Position numbers and translations under genes: made by a program. A stretch of DNA of 64,000 nt from Geobacillus genomosp. 3 (GTDB taxonomy: Bacteria > Bacillota > Bacilli > Bacillales > Anoxybacillaceae): contig NC_022080.4 in assembly GCF_000445995.2 (NCBI RefSeq), positions 2,080,001-2,144,000 of the forward strand, given 5' to 3'. Shown piece after piece: positions 15,823 through 23,611 of this stretch. A model generated the notes under the pieces. It was not told where the DNA came from. It was given only the letters and a program-made list of their open reading frames with translations, and did not search any database. The number at the start of each line of letters is the position of its first letter. Position 1 is the stretch's first letter.

Positions 15823-17484
15823 ATGGACATTCGAATTCGCGCGATTTATGAAAGTTCCTATTTGAATATAATAAGCGCCCTCTTCAAGGATCTTGGCCTC
15901 CTTCAGCTGATTGACCGGCTGGTTCCGGTCGATCCGCAATGCCAAACCCGAACCAGCGATATCGTCAGCCTCATCATTCTGGATATCTTGAGCGGCCGGC
16001 AAGCGCTCGTTCATTTGGAACGGTGGGCGCATGACATCGATTTGCCCAAGCTGATCCGGCCGGGGTTGGATCCGTCTTGGTTCAACGACGATGCCATTGC
16101 TCGCCATTTGGACCGGCTGTATGAGGCCAATATCCATCAAGTCCTGTCGTCTTGCCTCGTGCAGATCTACAAGAAAGAAGGCCTCCCTCTCCGTGTCTTT
16201 CACGCGGATACGACGGACAAGACCGTTTACGGTGCGTATGAATCGTCCTCGACAGAGACCCTGCAGATCACGCATGGCTACAACCGGCATCATCGTTGGC
16301 AAAAACAGATCGGATTCGGCCTGATCGGCAACGAGGACGGCATCCCGTTTTACGGCGATGTGCACGACGGCAACGCGCCGGACAAAACGTGGAATCCCGA
16401 GGTGCTCTCCCATGTCCATGAGCAGCTGAGGCAAGCGAAGATCGAAGACGAATGGATTTACGTGGCGGATTCCGCTGCGATGACGAAGGACACGCTGGCG
16501 CAAACGAAAGCCGCCAACGCCTTTTTGATCACGAGAGGCCCGTCGTCGCTCCGGATCGTCAAAACCGCGCTTTCGGAGGCGGATGCCCAACCCGATTCGG
16601 CGTGGAGCGCCCCCTTTGCGCTGGCCGAGAAAAACGGCGCCACGTACCGGGTATGGGAAACGGCCTCAACATATGAAGGCCAACCCGTACGGCTGATCGT
16701 CGTCGAATCAAGCGCCCTCGACCAACGGAAAGGAAAGACGCTCGAAACAGAACGAGCACAAGAAGCGGAGCTTCTTCGCGAGGAACAAGTCCGTTGGGAG
16801 CGTCATCCTTTCTCTTGCCGGGAAGACGCCGAACAAGCCTTGGCCTCCCTCAAGGCGTCCCTTCGTCCTCGATTTCATCGGGTCAAGGCCACGGTTAAAG
16901 AGATCGTGCGCCCGAAAAAACGGCGCGGACGGCCGAAAAAAGGGGCGGAACCCGAGATGGAGACGCTGTATCTCCTGCGCTTGGACATGGAATTCGATCG
17001 CGAGGCGTGGGAACAGGCGAAACGGAAAGCGTCCCGGTTTGTTCTCGTCACGACCGTTCCGAAGGAATGGAAGGGCCAACCCATGGATGCCCAAGAGATC
17101 TTGAAGCTGTATAAAGGGCAGATCTCGGTGGAAATGAACTTCTCCTTCCTAAAAGATCCGTTCTTTACGGACGAAATTTACGTCAAAAAACCCGAACGAG
17201 TGGCGGTATTGGGCTATTTGTTTTTGCTGGCCTTGGCCATTTACCGCGTCTTCCAGCGCCGGGTGCGTCAGTTCATCACACCCGAACGCCCATTAAAGGG
17301 CGCAGGAGGCCGCAAGCTGACCCGTCCGACCGGACAAGCGATTTTTCAATTGTTTTGGTATGTCAGAGTCGTCCTGTTGGAGTTGCCGGATGGGCAAATC
17401 CAACGCAGGCTAGGGAAACCGCTCACCCCTGATCAGCGAAGGATTCTGCAGGGATTGGGCATGGATGAGAGCATTTACGTGTAA
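15823..17484 (+). CDS. IS1634-type DDE transposase
   Basis: 553-residue cut-and-paste transposase of the IS4-related superfamily. Candidate catalytic residues are D129 in FHADTTDKTVYG, D216 in YVADSAAMTKD and E437 in the YKGQISVEMNFSFLKD segment, the Y-x2-(R/G)-x3-E-x6-K-type signature. A basic stretch RPKKRRGRPKKG at about residues 365-376 fits DNA binding. The start ATG has AAAGGAG upstream. No frameshift or internal stop is present. Confidence 0.92.
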   Translation: MDIRIRAIYESSYLNIISALFKDLGLLQLIDRLVPVDPQCQTRTSDIVSLIILDILSGRQALVHLERWAHDIDLPKLIRPGLDPSWFNDDAIARHLDRLYEANIHQVLSSCLVQIYKKEGLPLRVFHADTTDKTVYGAYESSSTETLQITHGYNRHHRWQKQIGFGLIGNEDGIPFYGDVHDGNAPDKTWNPEVLSHVHEQLRQAKIEDEWIYVADSAAMTKDTLAQTKAANAFLITRGPSSLRIVKTALSEADAQPDSAWSAPFALAEKNGATYRVWETASTYEGQPVRLIVVESSALDQRKGKTLETERAQEAELLREEQVRWERHPFSCREDAEQALASLKASLRPRFHRVKATVKEIVRPKKRRGRPKKGAEPEMETLYLLRLDMEFDREAWEQAKRKASRFVLVTTVPKEWKGQPMDAQEILKLYKGQISVEMNFSFLKDPFFTDEIYVKKPERVAVLGYLFLLALAIYRVFQRRVRQFITPERPLKGAGGRKLTRPTGQAIFQLFWYVRVVLLELPDGQIQRRLGKPLTPDQRRILQGLGMDESIYV

Positions 17485-17495
17485 CGTCATATGGA

Positions 17496-17537
17496 ACGAC
17501 TAGCGATGGTAAAAAAAGGATTGCCATCGCTAGTCGT
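17496..17537. repeat. 14-bp perfect hairpin inside the right end of the IS
   Basis: ACGACTAGCGATGG (17496-17509) and CCATCGCTAGTCGT (17524-17537) form a perfect stem around 14 nt that includes an A-run. It lies 12 nt after the transposase stop and may act as its terminator or shield the gene from outside transcription. Confidence 0.75.
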
Positions 17538-17595
17538 GTTGGTCGAAACGTTATTCTGAAAAACGAAATAAAAAATCCTTTCTTTCTACCCTGCT

Positions 17596-17612
17596 AGGGT
17601 GCGAAATGTGAG
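17596..17612 (-). repeat. IS right inverted repeat
   Basis: AGGGTGCGAAATGTGAG, exact reverse complement of the left end. Confidence 0.95.
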
Positions 17613-17618
17613 ATGAAA
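17613..17618 (+). repeat. Target-site duplication, right copy
   Basis: ATGAAA directly after the right inverted repeat. Confidence 0.9.
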
Positions 17619-17636
17619 AATGGGAATCGCCAGTGA
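17619..17636 (+). other. Displaced native 3' end of ponA
   Basis: Joining the sequence before the left IR to that after the right duplication continues the ponA frame as AAT GGG AAT CGC CAG TGA (Asn-Gly-Asn-Arg-Gln-stop). This is therefore the original C-terminus, cut off by the IS. It is followed by the original terminator. Confidence 0.85.
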
Positions 17637-17649
17637 GATCGCCTGCTTC

Positions 17650-17687
17650 AAAAAAGCGGATGGCTTTATCGGGCCATCCGCTTTTTT
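17650..17687. terminator. Bidirectional terminator between ponA and ypoC
   Basis: AAAAAAGCGGATGGC pairs with GCCATCCGCTTTTTT around a 7-nt loop. The ypoC stop codon is in the hairpin. Confidence 0.88.
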
Positions 17688-18169
17688 ATGGCGATTTGCT
17701 TATGGGCAAGCTTCTCCGTTTCGGCAAACAGTTCATTGAGCTGAACAAATGACGGATATCGATCGGGACCGGCAAAAATAAACTGCAGCCGCTCAACAGC
17801 GTTGACCGGTTTATGCGGCAGCGCCGCCACCGTATCCATCCAATCCACAACGTTCGCCATCGGCCGTCCATTCAGCCAGCAGAGCGCCGACAGCAAATAC
17901 GCCAACCCACGCACGATCGGACCGCGGGCAGCGCGGCGGTCGCGCCGGGCAAAACAGCGCTCAAGTTCCATCTTTTCTTCGCGCCAAAGAGCAATGAGCG
18001 CCGGCAGCGACTGCTCAATGTCTTCCCACGGCAATGGGAAGGTAGGGACGATGTCGTAATAAAATGGCACCTGTTTAAGAAGAAGCGGAAACGGCTCATC
18101 CGGAAGCGTGTCAACCATGTGGCCGTCCGGAAAAAAGAGCGGATGAGCCCATTCAGTCGGCACGCGCAC
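17666..18169 (-). CDS. ypoC: YpoC family protein
   Basis: 167-residue protein of unknown function, conserved next to nth in bacilli. Recognisable parts are RVPTEWAHPLFFPDG at the N-terminus, a Tyr-Tyr-Asp-Ile segment, and a predicted helical C-terminus. I chose the GTG at 18169, with GAGGGAGA 6-7 nt upstream; it overlaps the nth 3' end by 17 nt. A longer frame to 18274 lies wholly inside nth. Confidence 0.82.
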   Translation of the reverse strand: MRVPTEWAHPLFFPDGHMVDTLPDEPFPLLLKQVPFYYDIVPTFPLPWEDIEQSLPALIALWREEKMELERCFARRDRRAARGPIVRGLAYLLSALCWLNGRPMANVVDWMDTVAALPHKPVNAVERLQFIFAGPDRYPSFVQLNELFAETEKLAHKQIAIKKRMAR

Positions 18170-18824
18170 GATCGTTCTCCCTCTTTCGCATCCTCTTTTT
18201 CCCTTCGCGACATAAATGAAGAAGCGGACATACCGGGCACTGGGGTGCCTGCGCCTTGCAATGGTAGCGGCCAAAAAAAATCATCCGGTGATGGGTGATC
18301 GACCATTCCGCTTTCGGAATTTTTTTCATCAGCGTTTGTTCAACCTCAAGAACCGAGTCGTTCCAGCGGCAAAAGCCGAGCCGTTTGCTGACGCGCTCGA
18401 CGTGCGTATCAACAGCAATGGCCGGCACGCCAAACGCGACGGAGGCAACGACGTTCGCCGTCTTCCGTCCTACACCCGGCAACTTCATCAATTCGTCGCG
18501 GTCGCGCGGCACTTCGCCGTTATACTCCTCTATTAACATCGCGCACAGCTTTTGAATGTTTTTCGCCTTGTTCCGGTATAAACCGATCGAACGGATGTCC
18601 TGCTCCAGCTCTTCAAGCGGCACAGCGATGTAGTCGTGTGGCGTCCGATATTTTTCGAATAGCCGCTTCGTCACTTTATTGACAAGCGCATCGGTGCACT
18701 GCGCCGATAAGACGACCGCGATCAACAGTTCAAACGGGTTGCGGTGCACAAGCTCGCAATGGGCATCCGGAAACATGTTCGCCATCTCATCGAGACAATA
18801 GCGAATTTGCTGTTTCGTCAACAC
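18153..18824 (-). CDS. nth: Endonuclease III
   Basis: Base-excision-repair DNA glycosylase/AP lyase for oxidised pyrimidines. 223 residues from the GTG at 18824, after a GGAGGAGGAGG site, matching the known G. stearothermophilus Nth start. The helix-hairpin-helix KLPGVGRKTANVV carries catalytic K121, and D139 follows in AVDTHVERV. The iron-sulfur cluster cysteines are C189-X6-C196-X2-C199-X5-C205. Separated from dnaD upstream by an intrinsic terminator. Confidence 0.97.
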   Translation of the reverse strand: MLTKQQIRYCLDEMANMFPDAHCELVHRNPFELLIAVVLSAQCTDALVNKVTKRLFEKYRTPHDYIAVPLEELEQDIRSIGLYRNKAKNIQKLCAMLIEEYNGEVPRDRDELMKLPGVGRKTANVVASVAFGVPAIAVDTHVERVSKRLGFCRWNDSVLEVEQTLMKKIPKAEWSITHHRMIFFGRYHCKAQAPQCPVCPLLHLCREGKKRMRKRENDRARAD

Positions 18825-18871
18825 CGGCCTCCTCCTCCTTTCACAACGGTTGATCCCCCGTTCATTTTGGC

Positions 18872-18900
18872 CAAACAAAAACGAGAGACCATGCTCTCGT
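18872..18900 (-). terminator. Terminator directly after dnaD
   Basis: ACGAGAG and CTCTCGT (18881-18887, 18894-18900) form a 7-bp stem whose first base adjoins the dnaD stop; TTTTTGTTT follows on the minus strand. It separates dnaD from nth. Confidence 0.75.
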
Positions 18901-19608
18901 TTACGGGTCAAGCCAGTTAAAAAACGGAATCGTCTGCTTAAATTCTCCTGTCGCCTGTTTCGCCGGACGGGCGGACGGCTTCGGTTTGCGGAATTTTTTG
19001 CCGTAATCGTGCGCCTGCTCGATCGTGCGGATGCCGTTCTTTTTCCACTCAAACAAAATGCGGTCGATGTAGCGGAAATTCAATTTCCCTGACAGCACCG
19101 CCTCGCGCAGCGCCGCCTTGATGATGGCCGGCTCATGGCCGTCCTGGTCGATCCACATCGCAAGCGTTTCGCACTCAAATGGAGAAAGCGGACGGCCAAA
19201 TTCCTGCTCAAATATCGTATACAAACTTTCCTCTTCTTCCTGCTGGACGCTTTGCCCGTTCTTGACTTCCTGCACGTACAAATGGTGCACCAACTGCTCC
19301 CAAAGCGGCTCAAGTGTATATTTTTCACTGCGAACGCCACGTTCGTCCGTATGTTCCTCAATGGCGACCATTCCTTTTTGCAAAAGCCGCCGCATCATCT
19401 CCATACATTCCGCCGCCGGAACGGTCATTTTCTCAGCCAGCTCGGCCGGTGTCGGGAATGTGACGCCTTCTTCCAAAAATGATTGCATATGCAAAAGCAA
19501 GACGAGCTCCCCTTCGTTCAAGCCGAGCCGCTTGTAATGATTCAGCAACAGTTTCGGAATGACGACACTTCCTTGCGCCAACCATTCGGCCACCTTTTTC
19601 TTTTCCAT
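18901..19608 (-). CDS. dnaD: DNA replication initiation protein DnaD
   Basis: Primosomal protein acting with DnaA, DnaB and DnaI to load the replicative helicase; 235 residues. The N-terminal winged-helix DDBH1 domain is at about 20-110 (LLLNHYKRLGLNEGELVLLL). The C-terminal DDBH2 domain at about 125-200 contains FEQEFGRPLSPFECETLAMW and KLNFRYIDRILFEWKKNGI. I chose the ATG at 19608 (GAGGTG 9 nt upstream), giving the family's usual length. Confidence 0.96.
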   Translation of the reverse strand: MEKKKVAEWLAQGSVVIPKLLLNHYKRLGLNEGELVLLLHMQSFLEEGVTFPTPAELAEKMTVPAAECMEMMRRLLQKGMVAIEEHTDERGVRSEKYTLEPLWEQLVHHLYVQEVKNGQSVQQEEEESLYTIFEQEFGRPLSPFECETLAMWIDQDGHEPAIIKAALREAVLSGKLNFRYIDRILFEWKKNGIRTIEQAHDYGKKFRKPKPSARPAKQATGEFKQTIPFFNWLDP

Positions 19609-19624
19609 GTCGATGCACCTCAAC

Positions 19625-19633
19625 TATAGTATA
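19625..19633 (-). promoter_or_regulatory. Possible dnaD promoter
   Basis: Minus-strand TGTTATACT, an extended -10 (TATACT at 19633-19628), sits between the asnS terminator and dnaD. The -35 is weak. Confidence 0.4.
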
Positions 19634-19646
19634 ACATGACAATGGC

Positions 19647-19678
19647 GAAAAAACCCCCTTTTTGCAGGGGGTTTTTTT
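19647..19678. terminator. asnS terminator
   Basis: AAAAACCCCC and GGGGGTTTTTTT around a short loop; T-runs on both strands. The hairpin touches the asnS stop codon. Confidence 0.85.
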
Positions 19679-20969
19679 ATGGATATAAACGGTTGAGCAA
19701 CCGCGGGAACGGAATCGTTTCGCGCACATGCTCCACACCGCAAATCCAGGCGACGGTGCGCTCAAGGCCGAGCCCGAATCCGGAGTGCGGCACGGAACCG
19801 TATTTACGCAAATCTAAATACCATTCATATGCTTCAAGCGGCAAATGATGCTCCTCGAGGCGCTGCTTTAGCAGTTCATAATCATGAATGCGCTCGGAAC
19901 CGCCGATAATTTCCCCGTATCCTTCCGGCGCGATTAAATCAGCGCATAGCACAACATCCGGGCGGCTTGGGTCCGGCTGCATATAAAATGGCTTTAATGA
20001 CGTCGGGTAATGGGTGATAAACACGGGCTTGTCAAAGCTTTCCGCAATCGCCGTCTCATGCGGCGCACCAAAGTCGTCACCCCATTCGATGTCAGTAAAC
20101 CCTTTATCGTGCAAAAGCTTGAGCGCTTCATCATACGTCAGGCGCGGAAACGGCGGCTTGACCAACTCAAGTTTGGCGACGTCGCGCTCAAGGCGGCCAA
20201 GCTCGAGCCGGCAGCGACTAAGCACCGATTGCACGAGGTGGGAAACATACTCTTCTTGCAGCCGTAAATTGTCTTCAAACTCATAAAACGCCATTTCGGG
20301 CTCAACCATCCAAAATTCGATCAAATGCCGGCGCGTTTTTGACTTTTCGGCGCGGAATGTCGGACCGAACGAAAACACTTTGCCGAGCGCCATCGCCGCT
20401 GCCTCCATATACAACTGGCCGCTTTGCGACAAATAGGCGTCCTCATCAAAATATCTCGTATGGAACAGCTCGGTCGTTCCTTCCGGCGCGCTGCCGGTCA
20501 AAATCGGCGCATCGACTTTAACGAAACCGCGGTTGTTAAAAAATTCGTACGTCGCGCTGATGAGTTCGTTGCGAATTTTCATGATCGCGTGTTGGCGCCG
20601 GGAACGAAGCCAAAGGTGGCGATGGTCCATTAAAAATTCGACACCGTGCTCTTTTGGCGTAATCGGGTAATCGACCGCTTCATCGATCACCTCCAAGTTC
20701 GTAACCGACAGCTCATAACCAAATGGCGATCGTTCGTCAACGCGCACCGTGCCGGCTACATACAGCGACGTTTCTTGCGTCAGCGCTTTCGCGCGTTGAA
20801 AGACCTCTTCCGAGACGTTTGCCTTTTCAACTACGCCTTGAATAAAGCCCGTTCCGTCACGCAGCTGCAAAAAGGCGATTTTTCCGCTTGAGCGCTTGTT
20901 CGCCAACCAGGCGCCGATCGTCACTTCTTGACCTACATGTTGGTTCACTTCAGCAATCGTCGTTTTCAC
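19677..20969 (-). CDS. asnS: Asparaginyl-tRNA synthetase
   Basis: Class IIb aminoacyl-tRNA synthetase, 430 residues as in B. subtilis. The N-terminal OB-fold anticodon-binding domain includes [20 protein letters not shown]. Class II motif 2 is [20 protein letters not shown] and motif 3 is [16 protein letters not shown] chose the GTG at 20969 after TTGGAGGG; it aligns with the known start of the orthologue. A sigma-A promoter is upstream and a terminator follows. Confidence 0.97.
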   Translation of the reverse strand: MKTTIAEVNQHVGQEVTIGAWLANKRSSGKIAFLQLRDGTGFIQGVVEKANVSEEVFQRAKALTQETSLYVAGTVRVDERSPFGYELSVTNLEVIDEAVDYPITPKEHGVEFLMDHRHLWLRSRRQHAIMKIRNELISATYEFFNNRGFVKVDAPILTGSAPEGTTELFHTRYFDEDAYLSQSGQLYMEAAAMALGKVFSFGPTFRAEKSKTRRHLIEFWMVEPEMAFYEFEDNLRLQEEYVSHLVQSVLSRCRLELGRLERDVAKLELVKPPFPRLTYDEALKLLHDKGFTDIEWGDDFGAPHETAIAESFDKPVFITHYPTSLKPFYMQPDPSRPDVVLCADLIAPEGYGEIIGGSERIHDYELLKQRLEEHHLPLEAYEWYLDLRKYGSVPHSGFGLGLERTVAWICGVEHVRETIPFPRLLNRLYP

Positions 20970-21010
20970 GTACACATTCCCTCCAATAATCGACACGTCC
21001 ATCATTCGCT

Positions 21011-21039
21011 ATTATACCGTTCTGCCGAAACGGCGGCAA
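21011..21039 (-). promoter_or_regulatory. asnS promoter
   Basis: Minus strand TTGCCG (21039-21034), 17-nt spacer, TATAAT (21016-21011). The spacer holds CCGTT-N7-AACGG, a short inverted repeat. Confidence 0.7.
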
Positions 21040-21165
21040 CGGCCAAGGGGCAATCCATCTCCTGGCCGGCTGGGCACAGCCGCAAAAACCGGCGCCGGAC
21101 GCCCCGTAACGGCGGCTGTCGGCGAACGCCGCAAATCCTCGCGAAACCGCCGCCGCAGCGGGCGT

Positions 21166-21198
21166 GGAAAAAGCGGCTTTGCTTGTGGCAAAGCCGCC
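21166..21198 (-). terminator. aspB terminator
   Basis: GCGGCTTTGC and GCAAAGCCGC around a 5-nt loop, followed by TTTTTCC on the minus strand. Confidence 0.85.
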
Positions 21199-21203
21199 GC
21201 TTG

Positions 21204-22385
21204 TTAAGCGCGCGCTTCCATAAACCGATGGATGCGTTCAACCGCCGTTTCTAATGCATCGAGCGATGTGGCGTATGACAAGCGAACGTTATCCGGCGCC
21301 CCAAACCCGGACCCAGGCACGAGTGCGACTTTCGCTTCCTCAAGCAGGGCGGCGACGAACTCATCGACCGTGCGGCAGCCGGCCATCGCGGCTGCTTTGC
21401 GGGCGTTCGGGAACAAGTAAAACGCCCCTTGCGGCTTGACGCACGTAAAGCCTGGAATTTGCACAAGCTTGTCGTAAATGATGGTAAGCCGCCGTTCAAA
21501 CGCCTGACGCATTTGTTCGACCGGCTCCTCCGGACCGCTGTAGGCGGCAATGGCCGCGTATTGGGCGATCGACGTCGGGTTGGATGTGCTATGGCTCGCC
21601 AAATCAGTCATCGCCTTAATGATGTCTTTCGGCCCCGCCGCATAGCCGATGCGCCATCCTGTCATCGAATGCGACTTCGACACGCCGTTGATGATGACCG
21701 TCTGCGCTTTCAGCTCCGGCGCCAACTCGGCGATCGACACATGTTTCGCTCCGCCATAAATCAATTTTTCATAAATTTCGTCTGAAACGATCAGTACGCC
21801 ATGCGTCAGGCACACTTCACCAAGCGCCTTCAACTCTTCGGCCGTATAAATCATGCCGGTCGGGTTGCTCGGCGAGTTGATGATGACCGCCTTCGTCCGC
21901 GGCGTGATCGCCTGTTTGAGTTGCTCCGGCGTAATTTTAAAATCGTTTTGTTCCAGCCCTTCGACATAAACCGGAACGCCGCCCGCCAGCTTCACTTGTT
22001 CCGGATAGCTCACCCAATACGGCGTCGGAATGATCACTTCATCGCCTTCATCGAGCAACACTTGGAACAGCGTGTACAGGGCGTGCTTGGCCCCGACGCA
22101 GACAATCACTTCCGCCGGCTCATACTCAAGCCCTTGGTCGCGGGCAAACTTTTTGATGATTTCCGCCTTCAGCGCCGGCAGCCCGCCGGATGGCGTATAT
22201 TTTGTATGCCCTTCGTTCATCGCTTTTATGGCGGCATCAAGAATATGCTGCGGCGTATTGAAATCCGGTTCGCCGGCTCCAAGGCCAATCACATCATGCC
22301 CGGCCGCTTTCAGTTCTTTTGCCTTCGCCGTAATGGCCAATGTGGCCGATGGCGTCAGCGACGCCACCCGTTTTGCCAGTTTCAT
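21204..22385 (-). CDS. aspB: Aspartate aminotransferase (class I, subgroup I-gamma)
   Basis: Pyridoxal-phosphate enzyme making aspartate from oxaloacetate with glutamate as donor; 393 residues. The PLP lysine is K237 in NGVSKSHSMTGWRIGY. Other signatures are GLGAGEPDFNTP near 34-45 and NSPSNPTG near 170-177. GGGGGAAG lies before the ATG. It follows ypmA-ypmB and precedes asnS in the B. subtilis order; its own terminator separates it from asnS. Confidence 0.95.
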   Translation of the reverse strand: MKLAKRVASLTPSATLAITAKAKELKAAGHDVIGLGAGEPDFNTPQHILDAAIKAMNEGHTKYTPSGGLPALKAEIIKKFARDQGLEYEPAEVIVCVGAKHALYTLFQVLLDEGDEVIIPTPYWVSYPEQVKLAGGVPVYVEGLEQNDFKITPEQLKQAITPRTKAVIINSPSNPTGMIYTAEELKALGEVCLTHGVLIVSDEIYEKLIYGGAKHVSIAELAPELKAQTVIINGVSKSHSMTGWRIGYAAGPKDIIKAMTDLASHSTSNPTSIAQYAAIAAYSGPEEPVEQMRQAFERRLTIIYDKLVQIPGFTCVKPQGAFYLFPNARKAAAMAGCRTVDEFVAALLEEAKVALVPGSGFGAPDNVRLSYATSLDALETAVERIHRFMEARA

Positions 22386-22406
22386 CGTTTCTTCCCCCTC
22401 ATCTGC

Positions 22407-22886
22407 TCAACGTTGAAAACTGTACCTCTTTAGGAAGGCGCCGTCCGCGAAATGGAGGTAATAAAATGAATACCTTCCTTCCGCATCAATATATGTCAAC
22501 TCCCAGAGAGGCACGCCTTTTTCCATGCCAAGCGTCACATCAATCACTTGTTGCGGACGCCGGTCACGTTGCAAAATAGCGCGCGCTTCCGCTTCGCTAA
22601 TGCCGCTGTCCGCGCTCTTGACGACAATATCCCCCTCTTTTTCCGGCACCCAGACGACGATGTCCGTTTCCCCTTGCTCCGTTCGGCCGATGAATACAGT
22701 GCATGCTTCATCGCCATAATATGTATAGACTTCTTTCACGTCGACGAGCCCGGCTGCTTCTCTCGCCCGCGCCAACGCTTTTTCCGTCATTGACCGTTTT
22801 GGCTCCATCGCCTCACCGTAAATCGACCACGCCTGCCAAATGAGAAAACTAACCAAAATCAGGGCGAGCCATCCCCACTTTTTCAT
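22407..22886 (-). CDS. ypmB: YpmB, membrane-anchored PepSY-like protein
   Basis: 159-residue protein with one N-terminal membrane helix (WGWLALILVSFLIWQAWSIY) and an extracytoplasmic part that looks like two PepSY-related units (VVWVPEKEGDIV, LWELTYIDAEGRYSFYYLHF). Function unknown. A GTG at 22895 overlaps the ypmA stop as GTGA and would add three residues; I give the ATG, but translational coupling through the GTG is equally possible. Confidence 0.82.
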   Translation of the reverse strand: MKKWGWLALILVSFLIWQAWSIYGEAMEPKRSMTEKALARAREAAGLVDVKEVYTYYGDEACTVFIGRTEQGETDIVVWVPEKEGDIVVKSADSGISEAEARAILQRDRRPQQVIDVTLGMEKGVPLWELTYIDAEGRYSFYYLHFADGAFLKRYSFQR

Positions 22887-22891
22887 GGCGA

Positions 22892-23062
22892 TCACGTCCG
22901 ATAAATCGTAAAGACCGCCTGGCGTTTGTCGTTTTCATCCAAGGCAAGGCCAAACATCAAATTGTTCCGTTTCAACGTGCGATTCAAGCAATCGACAATT
23001 TTGTACAAATCCTCGGAATGCTGGATTTTGACGGTGGCGAGCACTTCAATTTTGCTTTCCAT
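22892..23062 (-). CDS. ypmA: YpmA (DUF4264-type) small protein
   Basis: 56-residue cytoplasmic protein of unknown function: MESKIEVLATVKIQHSEDLY then a KIVDCLNRTLKRNNLMFGLA segment, conserved in bacilli upstream of ypmB-aspB. AGGAGGAAG lies before the ATG at 23062; the in-frame extension to 23128 lacks a ribosome site. It follows a 170-nt leader. Confidence 0.82.
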   Translation of the reverse strand: MESKIEVLATVKIQHSEDLYKIVDCLNRTLKRNNLMFGLALDENDKRQAVFTIYRT

Positions 23063-23149
23063 TTTCGTTGCTTCCTCCTGTGCGGCGCAAATTTTGTTAC
23101 TTATACACGCCGGCGGCTCCGGCAACAATACAAATACAGTAAGATGATT

Positions 23150-23238
23150 ATCTCAGTTGCGCTTCTTCACGCCTCAGCGGCCGAGCCCGCGAAGCCAAAC
23201 GGCGAGGCCGCAAGCTGCCATCGCAGTTGTGCTTCTTC
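23150..23238. repeat. 19-bp imperfect direct repeat in the ypmA leader
   Basis: Two copies 70 bp apart, 23150-23168 and 23220-23238, sharing 17 of 19 bases (pattern ATC-T/G-CAGTTG-C/T-GCTTCTTC on the plus strand). The GC-rich segment between them is rich in GGC/GCC. The second copy is at the expected transcription start of the ypmA operon. Confidence 0.6.
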
Positions 23239-23241
23239 CCT

Positions 23242-23250
23242 ATTATAGCA
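23242..23250 (-). promoter_or_regulatory. Promoter of ypmA-ypmB-aspB
   Basis: Minus-strand TGCTATAAT is an extended -10 (TATAAT at 23247-23242). The -35 region is weak. The leader to ypmA would be about 170 nt. Confidence 0.55.
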
Positions 23251-23317
23251 GGTTTGTCCGACCATTTCATAACAAATTTGCCCGCCTACACCGCCAATGC
23301 AAATTTGCTTCTTTCCA

Positions 23318-23349
23318 TCCCCGCCGCGCGCGGGGCGTTTTTTTTTTTG
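23318..23349 (+). terminator. Isolated plus-strand terminator-like hairpin
   Basis: CCCCGC and GCGGGG around a 5-nt loop, then CG and a run of about ten T on the plus strand. No plus-strand gene precedes it. It lies in the 549-nt dinG-ypmA gap, which otherwise holds the ypmA promoter, the direct repeat and an open frame after dinG. Confidence 0.5.
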
Positions 23350-23383
23350 CCGGTTGCCATCTTTAGATTGCACCGTTTCATTC

Positions 23384-23611
23384 CTATTTATGAGAGCGCT
23401 GTTTGATGGCGACGAAACTTTCTCCTTCCACAAGCCATCCGCTTTTTGAACGCTCTCCCACCAACGGCAATGCGTAAAAGTGGGGGCTTTCCCGGTTCAG
23501 AATGGTAAAAGCAAAGCCATTTGCCTTCCTTGCCTGATCCAAACGGAGCTTCTGCCTTGTCCGGCCGTCCTCCCGCTTTCTAAAATGAACCCGCCGCTTA
23601 CAGCGCTCGTT
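23384..23611 (-). other. Open reading continuation in frame after the dinG stop
   Basis: Directly after the dinG TGA the same frame stays open for 75 codons to a TAG at 23384-23386, with protein-like content (KANGFAFTILNRESPHFYAL, then VGERSKSGWLVEGESFVAIK). It has no ATG and no ribosome site at a usable start. It may be a decayed gene or an old 3' extension of dinG; chance is also possible. Not annotated as a gene. Confidence 0.3.

Larger units (their letters stand above)
15723..17612 (+). mobile_element. Complete IS1634-type insertion sequence (1890 bp)
   Basis: Bounded by perfect 17-bp inverted repeats, CTCACATTTCGCACCCT (15723-15739) and its complement (17596-17612), and flanked by a 6-bp direct repeat ATGAAA. 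It holds one full transposase gene, an inward terminator at the left end and a long hairpin near the right end. All parts look intact, so it is probably recent and possibly active. The family is inferred from the transposase sequence and the 5-6-bp duplication. Confidence 0.93.

Noticed and set aside
21006..21165. GC-rich stretch between aspB and asnS as a possible gene or T-box
   Set aside because: No T-box AGGGTGG motif, no protein-like frame; the asnS promoter and aspB terminator explain the ends.
23167..23433. 88-codon minus-strand frame
   Set aside because: Runs through a terminator-like hairpin and the ypmA promoter, with composition unlike protein.
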